From Acetobacteraceae bacterium (GTDB lineage Bacteria; Pseudomonadota; Alphaproteobacteria; Acetobacterales; Acetobacteraceae): a stretch of 64,000 bases of DNA. Both the position numbers and the translations under genes were made by a program. The notes beneath the pieces are model-generated. The model was given only the letters and a program-made list of their open reading frames with translations, was not told the DNA's origin and did not search any database. The stretch is taken from positions 248,001-312,000 of the forward strand of contig JAIXWG010000061.1 of the NCBI GenBank assembly GCA_027482245.1, written 5' to 3'. Positions 1 through 9,646 of the stretch are shown one piece after another. Every line of letters starts with the position of its first letter. Positions within the stretch are counted from its first letter, which is position 1.

Positions 1-366
1 ATCCGCCGCAGCGCGGAGGCCCAGTTCCGCCAGACCGAGCGTGGCCTGACCGAACGCCTGGAGGCGACCGAACGGCGCCTGCGCGAGTTGCGCCAGGGCC
101 CCGGATCCAACGCCCCTGGGGGCCAGGCGCCCGCCAACGCCGTGATCACCCCCGAACAGCGCGCCGAGATCGACGCGGCGCGGGAGGAGATCCGGCGCAC
201 CCGCGGCGAACTCCGCCAGGTGCAGCTGGAACTGCGCCGCGACATCGAGGGGCTGGAGACCGCGCTCCGCATCCTCAACATCGCGACGGTGCCCCTGCTG
301 CTCACCATCTTCGCCATCGGCCTCGGCGTCATGCGCGCGCGGCGGCGGGCGGAGGCGCGGGCATGA
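1..366 (+). CDS. C-terminal end of a Gld-type ABC transport auxiliary protein (5' truncated by the window)
   Basis: The frame is open from base 1, so only the last 121 residues are visible. They form a long, charged, Gln/Arg/Glu-rich coiled-coil stretch followed by one C-terminal membrane segment (about residues 96-113, rich in Leu/Ile/Ala) and a short Arg-rich tail. This matches the end of the GldG-like component of uncharacterized ABC transporters, which has a large periplasmic domain and a C-terminal anchor. The stop overlaps the ATG of the DUF4340 gene (ATGA at 363-366), the usual partner in these operons. The family call rests mainly on that partnership and the tail architecture; the diagnostic N-terminal domain lies outside the window. 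Confidence 0.7.
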   Translation: MRRSAEAQFRQTERGLTERLEATERRLRELRQGPGSNAPGGQAPANAVITPEQRAEIDAAREEIRRTRGELRQVQLELRRDIEGLETALRILNIATVPLLLTIFAIGLGVMRARRRAEARA

Positions 367-1397
367 ACCGCCGCAACCTGCTGCTGCTGGGCGGCGCCGC
401 CGTCGCGGCCGTGGGCGGTGCCCTGCTGCTGACGCCGCAGACGCCGACCGCGCCCCAGCCCTCCGAGACCGCGCTGGCCTTCCCGGGCCTGGCGCAGCGC
501 CTGGCCAATGCGACGACCATCGAGGTGCGACGCAACGACGCGACGCTGGTGGTGCGCAAGGCGGGCGAGGCCTGGGTGCTGCCCTCCAAGGCCGACCACC
601 CCGTGCGGCCGGAGAAGGTGCGCGAACTGCTCGTCGGCCTGACGGAACTGCGCCTTGCGGAGCCGCGGACCGCGAATCCCGAGATGCTGGAACGCCTCGG
701 CCTGAACGACCCCGCCCAGCCCGGCTCCACCGCCAGCCATCTTCGCGTGCTGGATTCGCAGGGCGGCGTGATCGCGGAGCTCGTCATCGGCCGCCGCCGC
801 GTCCGCGTGCAGGGCAACGTGCCCGAAAGCGTCTATGTCCGCCGCGCCAATGAGAACCAGGCCTGGCTCGGCGAAGGGCGGCTGCCGCTGGATGGCGACC
901 CCAACCTCTGGATCGACCGCGACCTCGCCAACATCGCGCGCGAACGCGTGCTGTCGCTAACCGTGACGCGGGCCGGCGAGGCGCCGCTGGTGGTGCGGAA
1001 GGACCGCGACGCCGATGGCAAGCTGGCCGTCGTCAACCCCGCCGAGGCCGGGGAGATGGATGAGATCAGCCTGGACGAGATTGCCCGCGCCTTCGAATTC
1101 CTCACCTTCCTCGATGTCCGCCGCGCCGCGGAGATCCCCGGCGAGCGCGTCGGCACCGGCGCCTTCGAACTCACTGACAACCTCCGCATCACCGCCACCG
1201 TCAACAAGGATGGCGAGACGATCTGGGTGATGCTCTCGGCCGAGGGCGATGAGGAGGCACGGCGCCTCGACAATCGCTGGCGCGGCTGGGCCTACCAGGT
1301 CGGCCAGTGGAAGGAGAAGGCGCTGGTCCCTAGGCTGGAGGATCTGCGCAAGCAGCCCCCCGCCGCGGCCGAACCGGCGGCGCCGGCGGCCGAGTGA
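363..1397 (+). CDS. DUF4340 domain-containing protein
   Basis: The 344-residue protein begins with a signal or anchor segment (residues 4-25) and continues with the DUF4340 pattern: a 'TIEVRRNDATLVVRKAGEAW' stretch, a segment comparing threshold positions, then 'RTANPEMLERLGLNDP' near residue 100. DUF4340 proteins sit beside Gld-type ABC transport components and are probably periplasmic, but their biochemical role is unknown. The ATG overlaps the stop of the upstream gene and the stop overlaps the GTG of the Nudix gene, so the three genes are translationally coupled. The tail is Ala/Pro-rich and probably disordered. Confidence 0.85.
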   Translation: MNRRNLLLLGGAAVAAVGGALLLTPQTPTAPQPSETALAFPGLAQRLANATTIEVRRNDATLVVRKAGEAWVLPSKADHPVRPEKVRELLVGLTELRLAEPRTANPEMLERLGLNDPAQPGSTASHLRVLDSQGGVIAELVIGRRRVRVQGNVPESVYVRRANENQAWLGEGRLPLDGDPNLWIDRDLANIARERVLSLTVTRAGEAPLVVRKDRDADGKLAVVNPAEAGEMDEISLDEIARAFEFLTFLDVRRAAEIPGERVGTGAFELTDNLRITATVNKDGETIWVMLSAEGDEEARRLDNRWRGWAYQVGQWKEKALVPRLEDLRKQPPAAAEPAAPAAE

Positions 1398-1849
1398 CCG
1401 CGCCCGTCGTCAATCGGCGTGAATACCCGGACCGCCCCTGGGTCGGCATCGGCGTGGTCGCGCTGCGCGGCGACACCGTGCTGCTGATCCGCCGCGGTCG
1501 CCCGCCGCGCCAGGGGGAATGGTCCCTGCCCGGCGGCGGCCAGCGCCTCGGCGAGCCAGCCGAGACCTGCGCGCGGCGCGAATTGCTGGAGGAGACGGGG
1601 ATCGAGGTCGGGCCGCTCCGCCTGCTGGCGGTGGTGGACGCCATCACCCCCGGCGATCCCGGCCGAGGCCCGCGCTTCCACTACACCATCATTGACTACA
1701 CCGGCGCCTGGACCGCCGGCACCGCCCGCCCCGGCGGGGACGTGACGGAAGTCGCCTGGGCGCCGATGGATGCGCTGGAGCCCTTCGGCCTGTGGCCGGA
1801 AGCGCTGCGCGTCATCGCCCTCGCCCGCAGCCAGGCCCCCGCACCCTAA
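1394..1849 (+). CDS. Nudix hydrolase
   Basis: This 151-residue protein has a complete Nudix box, starting at GGQRLGE and running through RELLEETGI (about residues 51-72), which binds Mg2+ and cleaves nucleoside diphosphate-X bonds. The length and the early 'GVVALRGDTVLLIRRG' strand are typical of small ADP-ribose/NADH-type or housecleaning Nudix enzymes; the substrate cannot be told from the sequence. The GTG start overlaps the upstream stop in a GTGA tetranucleotide, so it is co-translated with the Gld-type transport genes although no functional link is evident. Confidence 0.9.
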   Translation: MTAPVVNRREYPDRPWVGIGVVALRGDTVLLIRRGRPPRQGEWSLPGGGQRLGEPAETCARRELLEETGIEVGPLRLLAVVDAITPGDPGRGPRFHYTIIDYTGAWTAGTARPGGDVTEVAWAPMDALEPFGLWPEALRVIALARSQAPAP

Positions 1850-1933
1850 GCCGATTTACCCTCTTTAGCACATTTAGCACCGATTCCGGGGCATCCGGGC
1901 GGGCGCGAAAGGGCTGTTGATGCGAAGAACATA
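1849..1933. repeat. Intergenic element, copy A (related to 52723-52802)
   Basis: The space between the Nudix stop and the histidine kinase contains AGCCGATTT, a T-rich stretch, and TTTAGCACATTTAGCACC, followed 44 bases later by AGAACATA. The same order of blocks recurs at 52723-52802 upstream of another plus-strand gene. The element has a near-tandem 9-base repeat (TTTAGCAC twice). It also contains a minus-strand 28-codon open frame (1932 to 1846) ending in Lys-rich residues. Function is unknown. Confidence 0.5.
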
Positions 1934-2052
1934 TCCGCAACAGGCGCCGTACGCCAGTGCATTCGCGCCTTGGGGTATCGGTTCCCCGGCCCCATGAGCC
2001 TGTCGGCAATGTGTGTATACGATGTTCCGCTTCTGTCCCAGAGTGCAGGCGA

Positions 2053-3813
2053 ATGCAGAGCGCCCTCGGCCTAGACCCCGTCCTGTTGTCCCGTCCCGGC
2101 CAGCCGCATCGCGCCCGCCTTCCCCGGGGCTTCCGCCTGCTCTGGCTGGCCGCGGTGCTGGTGCCGGTGCTGGGCGTGATGGGCGCGGGCGCCATGGCCT
2201 GGATCGATGTCCGCCGCGAAGCCGGCGCCAGGCTCGACCGCACGGTGGAGATGCTGCGCCAGCACGCGCTGCGCAGCTTCGCCGCGCAGGACGCCATCCT
2301 GACCGCCACCGCCCGCGCCACGGACCGCATGGGGTGGGAGGAGATGCGCCACAGCGCCGCCCTGCACGGGCTGCTGGCGGAACTCACGCAATCCATGCAG
2401 CCGCTGGTGCAGGCGGTGATGGTGGCGGATGGGCGCGGGCGTGTCGTCCTCGCTTCCTGGGAATATCCGGCGCGCCCGGTCGACATCTCTGACCGCGACT
2501 TCGTCACCGCCCTGCAGGACGGCGCGCGGGAGGCGGTGGGGGAGGTCATCACCGCCCGCCCCATGGGCTGGACCATCTTCCCCGTCGCCCGCCGCGCGCC
2601 CCCCCGCCCGGGCGCGGAGGAGACAGGCGTCATCGCCACCGCCTTCAACCCCGCCACGCTGGCGGATTTCTATGCCTCGGTGACCGAGACGCCGCGCGAC
2701 GTGGTGCTGATGATGCGCCTCGACGGCGCGGTGCTGGCGCGGCACCCGCCCCTGCCCGACCCGGCGGCGGAACCGGCGCAGCGCCCCGCCCGCCAGGCGG
2801 TGCTGGCGGAGTCGCTGGCACGCCCGCCCGGCGTCGCGCCCGGCCCCTCCGCCGGGATCGGTGACGGGCGGCCCCGCCTCTTCGTCGCGCGCCAGGTGGG
2901 CGACTGGCCCGTCGCCGTCGCCTATGGGTTGAGCACGGAGGCGCTGCACCAGGCCTGGCGGCAGCGCATGGTGGCGCCGGCGGTGGGCGGCCTGGCGGCG
3001 GCAGGCCTGCTGCTGGCGCTGACCTGGATGGCGATCAGCGGCGCCCGGCAGCAGCAGGTGGCGGCGGAACGGCGGATGGAGGCGGAGACGCAACTGGCCC
3101 GCGCCGGCCGCGCCGCCGCCATCGGGCTGCTGGCGGCCGGGCTCGCGCATGACGTGAAGAACCTGGTCCAGGCCGTGCGCAGCGGCGCCCGGCTGATGGA
3201 CCGCCGCGCCGACGACCCGGCGGAGGTCCGCCGCTGTGCCGGCCTGCTGGGCGATGCGGCGGAGCGTGGGCGCCGCCTGGTGGAGGCCATGCTGGACTTC
3301 GCCCGCGGCGGCGGGGAGACGGATGGCGCCCAGCCCCCGCTGGAGGCCGGCCGCGCGCTGCTGGACCTGGCGGAGCTGCTGAACCGCACGCTCGGCAGCG
3401 GGTGGCGCGTGAAGGTGGTGGTCCCCCCCGGCCTGCCGCCCGCACGCGGCGACCGCGCGGGGTTCGAGGCCGCGGTGGTCAACCTGGCCGCCAATGCGCG
3501 GGACGCCATGCCCCGCGGCGGCACCGTGACCATCGCCGCCTGGGTGGAGGAGTTGCCGGAGGCGCGCGACGACGCCGGGCTCAAGGCCGGGCGGTACGTC
3601 GTGGCGGCGGTCAGCGACACCGGCGCGGGGATGGATGCGGCGACGCTGGCGCGGGTGGGCGAGCCCTTCTTCACGACCAAGGGGCCGGGGCGCGGCACGG
3701 GGCTCGGGCTGGCGACCGTGCGCGGCTTCTGCACCCGGGCCGGCGGCGCGCTGCTGCTGGACAGCGAGGCCGGGCGCGGGACAACGGCGGCGATGTGGCT
3801 GCCGGTGGCCTGA
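2053..3813 (+). CDS. Membrane sensor histidine kinase with periplasmic Cache-type domain
   Basis: The protein has 586 residues from the ATG at 2053; a GTG 96 bases upstream would add an uncharged-poor leader and looks less likely. TM1 lies at about 30-48, followed by a periplasmic Cache-type sensor region (about 50-300) and TM2 at about 310-335. The transmitter has the H-box 'GLLAAGLAHDVKNLVQAV' (His366), an N-box 'NLAANARDAMPRGG', and G-boxes 'DTGAGMD' and 'GTGLGLATV'. It is related along its length to the kinase at 13382-15094. It converges on a single-domain response regulator 15 bases away, which is the obvious candidate partner. Ligand unknown; Cache domains commonly bind small organic acids or amino acids. 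Confidence 0.9.
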   Translation: MQSALGLDPVLLSRPGQPHRARLPRGFRLLWLAAVLVPVLGVMGAGAMAWIDVRREAGARLDRTVEMLRQHALRSFAAQDAILTATARATDRMGWEEMRHSAALHGLLAELTQSMQPLVQAVMVADGRGRVVLASWEYPARPVDISDRDFVTALQDGAREAVGEVITARPMGWTIFPVARRAPPRPGAEETGVIATAFNPATLADFYASVTETPRDVVLMMRLDGAVLARHPPLPDPAAEPAQRPARQAVLAESLARPPGVAPGPSAGIGDGRPRLFVARQVGDWPVAVAYGLSTEALHQAWRQRMVAPAVGGLAAAGLLLALTWMAISGARQQQVAAERRMEAETQLARAGRAAAIGLLAAGLAHDVKNLVQAVRSGARLMDRRADDPAEVRRCAGLLGDAAERGRRLVEAMLDFARGGGETDGAQPPLEAGRALLDLAELLNRTLGSGWRVKVVVPPGLPPARGDRAGFEAAVVNLAANARDAMPRGGTVTIAAWVEELPEARDDAGLKAGRYVVAAVSDTGAGMDAATLARVGEPFFTTKGPGRGTGLGLATVRGFCTRAGGALLLDSEAGRGTTAAMWLPVA

Positions 3814-3828
3814 CGGGGGCGGTCATGA

Positions 3829-4242
3829 TCACCGGCAGGCGACCCAGCTAGGAGAGGGGCGCAGCACGGGCAGGGCGGGCGCCGGCGCGGCGTACATCCG
3901 CTGCACGGCCGCCACCAGCAATGGCAGGTCATAGGGCTTCACCAGGACCTCCTCCGCCAACCCCGGCGGCATTGCCTCGGTGTCGTAGCCAGTGGTGACG
4001 ATGAATGGCAGGTGCAGCTCGTGGAGCCGGTCGGCGAGCGGCAGCGCGCTGACGCCATGCAGGTTCAGGTCCAGCAGCACGCCATCAGGGTGCAGGCGCA
4101 GCAGCATGTCCTCCGCCTCCGCCAGGCTGGCAGCATGCCCGACCACGAAGGCCCCCTCCTCCACCAGCGCGTCCTCGACGAAGGCGGATATCAGGGGTTC
4201 GTCCTCGATCAGCAACAGGCGGCGATCATCCAGCCGCGGCAT
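3829..4242 (-). CDS. Single-domain response regulator (CheY-like receiver)
   Basis: The 137-residue protein is essentially one receiver domain: acidic pocket 'LIEDEP' (about 12-16), phosphoacceptor Asp58 in 'GVLLDLNLHG', switch Thr in 'IVTTGYD', and Lys102 in 'VLVKPYD'. There is no output domain, so it acts by protein contact or as a phosphate relay or sink. Start is the ATG at 4242; upstream in-frame codons lack receiver homology. It lies between a Cache kinase and a CheB-CheR-kinase fusion; receivers of this 'GVLLDLNLHG' type often partner with kinases of either class. Confidence 0.9.
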   Translation of the reverse strand: MPRLDDRRLLLIEDEPLISAFVEDALVEEGAFVVGHAASLAEAEDMLLRLHPDGVLLDLNLHGVSALPLADRLHELHLPFIVTTGYDTEAMPPGLAEEVLVKPYDLPLLVAAVQRMYAAPAPALPVLRPSPSWVACR

Positions 4243-4510
4243 GGCGGTTCTCCCTGGTCGCGCGCCGGGTGCTGCCACGCGCTCTCGGGGACAACGACAG
4301 TTGATGACCGGCGAAGCTTTCAAGTCGGGGTGAATAAGCTTATTGTTACTGCGGGGTCGTCCCGCATCCATTCGGGAGCGGTGACCTGGCCAGCGGCCCA
4401 CCCCGCCCATACTCCGCCGTCATCGCGCCTTGGCGCCGAACTCAGCCCACCACCCAAGCTACGCCTTGTCGATCGTGCCTGCGCAACCTTCCGAAGGTAG
4501 ATCAGCCGGC

Positions 4511-7500
4511 ATGGCCAGCCCCTCCGTCACCGCAGCCGTTGGAGCATCCGCCGGTGGCGTCGAGGCGCTGCGCAGCATGTTCAAGGCAGCCAGGCCGGAT
4601 GCGGGGATCGCCTATGTCGTCCTGCTTCACCTCGACCCCAACAGGGACAGCTCCCTGACCGGCATCATCGCCCGCAACTGCGCGCTGGTGGTGGAGACCG
4701 CGGTGGATGGCGATACCCTGCAGGCTGACCACGTCTATGTCGTGCCAGCCGGCTGCATCCCCACCATCGTCGGCGGCCGGGTGGTGCTGACGCCCGATGA
4801 CGGGCCGGACCGTGAGCCGCGTTCGATCAATGCGCTCTTCTCGTCGCTGGCGGCGGACGCCAGGGATCGCGCCATCGCCGTGGTGCTCTCGGGCTTCGGC
4901 TCCGACGGCACTCTCGGCGTCAGGGCGGTGAAGGAACAGGGCGGGCTGACCGTCGCGCAGGGCAGCAACGGCACCTCCCCGGGCCATACCGGCATGCCAG
5001 ACAGCGCCGTCGCCAGCGGCCTGGTGGACATGGTGGTGCCCGCCGAGTTCATCCCGGCGAAGCTGGCGGAATACGCCCGCAGCTTCGACACGCTGTCGGG
5101 CCTGACCGCGGCGCCCGGTGAGCGCCCTGAAGCCGAGGAAACCCGCATCGGCACCGCGCGGCTGGCGATCTGCGAGATCCTGCGCCGCACGACGGGCCAT
5201 GACTTCGCCGGCTACAAGGAACGCACCTTCCTGCGGCGGGTGCAGCGGCGCATCCAGGTGCTGCGGCCGGGCTCCGTGGAAGCCTATGTCGAGCGGCTGC
5301 GCGCCGACCATGAGGAGGCGCAGGCGCTGGTGCGCGACCTGCTCATCAGCGTCACCGCCTTCTTCCGGGACCCCGATTCCTTTGCCGTGCTGGCCACGCA
5401 GGTGATCCCCCGCCTGTTCGAGGGCAAGGGACCAACCGATTCCGTCCGGATCTGGGTGCCAGGCGTGGCAACGGGCGAGGAAGCCTACTCCCTGGCGATC
5501 CTGCTGCGCGAACATGCCGCCCGCCTGGCCGCGCCGCCCCGCATCCAGATCTTCGCCACCGATATCGACGAGGCCGCCCTGCTGGTCGCCCGCGTGGGCC
5601 GCTACCCCGCGAACCTGGTCACCGGCCTGTCGCCGGACCGGCTCGCGCGCTGGTTCACGGCGGAAGGCGCCAGCTACCTCGTGATCGGCGAGGTGCGGGA
5701 GATGTGCGTCTTCTCGGCGCACAGCCTGATCCGCGACCCGCCCTTCTCGCGCCTCGACCTCATCTCCTGCCGCAACCTGCTGATCTACCTCGACAGCACG
5801 GCGCAGCGGGATGTCTTCCCCACCTTCCACTTCGCGCTGCGGCCGAAGGGCCACCTGTTCCTCGGCAGTGCCGAGAGCGCCGCGCAGTTCAGCGACCTGT
5901 TCCGCGCCGTGGACAAGCTGCATCGGCTGTACCAGCGGCGCGACCATGCCTCCCCCATGGTCCGGCTGCCGCTGCGCCAGGCCGTGGCGGGGGCGCGCGC
6001 CGCCATGGTGCCGAGCGGGGCGGCCAGCGTGCTCGGCACCGTGCGCAAGGCGGCGGAAGCGGCGGTGCTGGAGCGCTACGGGCCGAGCCATGTGGTGGTG
6101 AACCGCGACGCGGAGGTGATCTTCAGCTCGGCCCATACCGGCGCCTTCCTGGAGATGCCGCTCGGCCAGCCGACCCGCAGCCTGCTGGCGCTGGCGCGGC
6201 GCGGTCTTCGGCTGGAACTGCGCGCCGCCTTCCAGGACACGCTGCGCCACCGGCGGCTGAGCCTGCGATCCGGCCTCGATGCCGACAATGTCGGCCTGCC
6301 CGGCACGGTGGCGCTGAGCGTGGAGCCGTTGCCGGAAACCGATCCGGCGGAGCCGCTGTTCCTCGTCGTCTTCACGCAGCCGGCCCCGGCGCAGGCTGTC
6401 GCGCCCCCACCCCCGCCAGGCAGCCCGCCCCCCATCCCCGCCGACCAGGAGGAGATGCGCGACACGCGCGAGCGGCTTCAGACGCTGATCGAGGAATACG
6501 AGACCTCGGCCGAGGAACTGCGCGTCAGCAACGAGGAGCTGCTTTCCGTCAACGAGGAGTTCCAGTCCGCCAACGAGGAGCTGGAGACCGCGAAGGAGGA
6601 ACAGCAATCCGTCAACGAGGAGCTGAGCACCGTCAACGGCGAGCTGCAGGTGAAGGTGGAGGAACTGGCGCGCGCCAATGCCGACCTGAAGAACCTGTTC
6701 GACGCGACGCGCGTGGCCACCGTGATGCTGGACCGCGAGCTGTCGATCCGGAACTTCACGCCAGCGATCGGCGACCTGTTCAAGCTGCTGCCGTCCGACC
6801 GCGGCCGGCCGCTGACCGACATCGCCAGCGCGCTGGACACCGACCAGCTGCTGCATGACGCGCGGCAGGTGCTGGCCGATGGCAAGCCGATCCAGCGCCG
6901 GGTGAGCCTGCGCGACGGCCGCAGCCACTACCTGCTGCGCGTCCTGCCCTACCAGACCGAGGGGCAAAAGGTGGACGGCGTGCTGGTGGCCTTCGTCGAC
7001 GTGACCGAGCTGGTGGAGGCCGTCGACGCGCGCGAACACCAGCGGACGCTCGTGACGGAGCTGAACCACCGCGTTCGCAACATGCTGCAGGTGGTGATCG
7101 GCCTGACGCGCCAGACGCTGAAGGAGGGGCAGCCCCCGGCGGAGTTCGGCGTCACCCTGACGGGCCGGATGCGGTCGCTGTCGCAGGCGTACCAGCTGAT
7201 CGCCCGCGTCGAATGGGGCGATGTGGACCTGCGCGAACTGGTGCTGCAGCAGCTGGCGCCGCACCTGCACACCCCGGACCGCGGCGAGGCTTCGGGCCCG
7301 ACGATCCTGCTGCGGCCCGCGGGCGCGGTGGCGATGGGGCTGGTCCTGCACGAACTGGCGACGAATGCGATGAAGTACGGCGCGCTGTCGAACGACAGCG
7401 GGCGGATCCTGGTCTCCTGGATGGTCAGCGCGCAGGAGACGGGCCGTGCGGTGGAGATCAGCTGGCAGGAGCAGGGCGGGCCGCCGGTGAAGCCGCCGAC

Positions 7501-7648
7501 ACGCCAGGGCTTCGGCACCGATCTGATCCGGCGCCAGGTCGAGCGCGGGCTGCGCGGGCGCATCACGACCCGCTACGACCCGCCGGGTTTCAGCGCCGGG
7601 ATCACGCTGCGGCTGGACGTCGAGCCGCGGATCATCAGCGAAGGATAG
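4511..7648 (+). CDS. CheB-CheR-PAS-HWE/HisKA_2 fusion signalling protein
   Basis: A 1045-residue multidomain protein. Residues 5-185 are a CheB methylesterase domain with nucleophile Ser13 in GASAGG, the 'LLHLDPN' His strand, and 'LSGFGSDGTLG' with the Asp. Residues about 205-470 are CheR ('YKERTFLRRVQRR', 'TAFFRDPDSF', 'VATGEEAYS', 'ISCRNLLIYLD'). A Glu/Asn-rich coiled coil ('SNEELLSVNEEFQSANEELE') links to a PAS domain and a HisKA_2/HWE-type kinase with 'LNHRVRNML' (His853), an 'ELATNAMKYGALS' N-box and 'GFGTDLI'. The receiver usually found before CheB is missing. These fusions join adaptation-type enzymes to a histidine kinase, often with PAS light or redox sensing. ATG at 4511 gives a clean CheB N-terminus; an upstream codon at 4430 is possible. 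Confidence 0.93.
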   Translation: MASPSVTAAVGASAGGVEALRSMFKAARPDAGIAYVVLLHLDPNRDSSLTGIIARNCALVVETAVDGDTLQADHVYVVPAGCIPTIVGGRVVLTPDDGPDREPRSINALFSSLAADARDRAIAVVLSGFGSDGTLGVRAVKEQGGLTVAQGSNGTSPGHTGMPDSAVASGLVDMVVPAEFIPAKLAEYARSFDTLSGLTAAPGERPEAEETRIGTARLAICEILRRTTGHDFAGYKERTFLRRVQRRIQVLRPGSVEAYVERLRADHEEAQALVRDLLISVTAFFRDPDSFAVLATQVIPRLFEGKGPTDSVRIWVPGVATGEEAYSLAILLREHAARLAAPPRIQIFATDIDEAALLVARVGRYPANLVTGLSPDRLARWFTAEGASYLVIGEVREMCVFSAHSLIRDPPFSRLDLISCRNLLIYLDSTAQRDVFPTFHFALRPKGHLFLGSAESAAQFSDLFRAVDKLHRLYQRRDHASPMVRLPLRQAVAGARAAMVPSGAASVLGTVRKAAEAAVLERYGPSHVVVNRDAEVIFSSAHTGAFLEMPLGQPTRSLLALARRGLRLELRAAFQDTLRHRRLSLRSGLDADNVGLPGTVALSVEPLPETDPAEPLFLVVFTQPAPAQAVAPPPPPGSPPPIPADQEEMRDTRERLQTLIEEYETSAEELRVSNEELLSVNEEFQSANEELETAKEEQQSVNEELSTVNGELQVKVEELARANADLKNLFDATRVATVMLDRELSIRNFTPAIGDLFKLLPSDRGRPLTDIASALDTDQLLHDARQVLADGKPIQRRVSLRDGRSHYLLRVLPYQTEGQKVDGVLVAFVDVTELVEAVDAREHQRTLVTELNHRVRNMLQVVIGLTRQTLKEGQPPAEFGVTLTGRMRSLSQAYQLIARVEWGDVDLRELVLQQLAPHLHTPDRGEASGPTILLRPAGAVAMGLVLHELATNAMKYGALSNDSGRILVSWMVSAQETGRAVEISWQEQGGPPVKPPTRQGFGTDLIRRQVERGLRGRITTRYDPPGFSAGITLRLDVEPRIISEG

Positions 7649-7706
7649 GCCGTGTCCCCACGCGGCGGGCGTGGCGCCGGAAGCGCTCGGCCGGGCCGCG
7701 CATCCC

Positions 7707-9177
<1,471 letters not shown>

Positions 9178-9185
<8 letters not shown>

Positions 9186-9447
9186 GCCCTTTCCCGGCCT
9201 GGCGCCCCACCCAGTAGAGCATCGCCACGCCGATCACCGCCGGGAAGACCCAGGCGGGCCAGCCCAGCACCGGCAGCATCACGCGGTCCCACACGCGCGC
9301 CGAGATGTTCTGGTCCACCAGCGCCTGCAGCATGCGGAGCGAGGGCGGGTAGAGTGACACCATGACACCCGCGAGCGAATGCAGCGGCCCGAAGCCGGAG
9401 GCGATGGCCACGGCGCCGGCGAGCAGGATGAGGCCGAGCGACCGCAT
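9178..9447 (-). CDS. Small membrane protein of unknown function
   Basis: An 89-residue protein with two hydrophobic segments (about 3-20 and 60-80), a short periplasmic or cytoplasmic loop containing 'SLYPPSLRMLQALVDQNIS', and a basic tail. I do not recognise a family. It is co-transcribed with and overlaps the NtrC-type regulator (stop TGA within ATGGTTGA), so it may be a regulatory or sensory accessory of that protein. It is too short, and lacks the heme histidines, to be MsrQ, the membrane partner of the nearby MsrP. The ATG at 9447 was chosen because the residues upstream are charged and shadow-like. Confidence 0.6.
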
Positions 9448-9515
9448 GCCGTCAGCCTTGGTTGCGCCACGGCGCCTGGGCGGCGAAGCCAGCACCCGTC
9501 ATCCACCATCCCCCA

Positions 9516-9559
9516 CTGGAGCACCTGATCCGTCCGAATGGACAGATCAGGTGCTCCAG
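9516..9559. repeat. Long inverted repeat (15-bp perfect arms, extended to about 20 bp)
   Basis: CTGGAGCACCTGATC (9516-9530) and its exact reverse complement (9545-9559) flank CGTCCGAATGGACA, which itself pairs as GTCC-gaat-GGAC. The whole forms a nearly perfect 44-base hairpin with one C/A mismatch and a 4-base loop. It has no adjacent T-run, so it is not a simple rho-independent terminator. It lies in the msrP 3' region together with a second hairpin at 9575-9621. Confidence 0.85.
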
Positions 9560-9574
9560 AAGTTGTTGCTTCCA

Positions 9575-9621
9575 AAGCACGAAATCGGGTCACGCTGGTG
9601 CAGTGTGACCCGATAGTGCTT
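9575..9621. repeat. Second inverted repeat in the same intergenic region
   Basis: ATCGGGTCAC (9584-9593) pairs with GTGACCCGAT (9605-9614), and the flanking AAGCAC (9575-9580) pairs with GTGCTT (9616-9621) across a small asymmetric bulge, giving a 16-bp stem around an 11-base loop. Together with 9516-9559 it makes a two-hairpin block of about 105 bases between msrP and the small membrane protein gene. Confidence 0.8.
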
Positions 9622-9646
9622 CAGCCGGCGCCCCGGCCCGACGCGG

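Noticed and set aside
1849..1933. Sigma-54 promoter reading of TTTAGCAC...TTTTGCACC
   Set aside because: The spacing between the GC pairs is about two bases short for a -24/-12 promoter, and copy A lacks the downstream TTGCA. The block is better described as a near-tandem repeat of unknown function.
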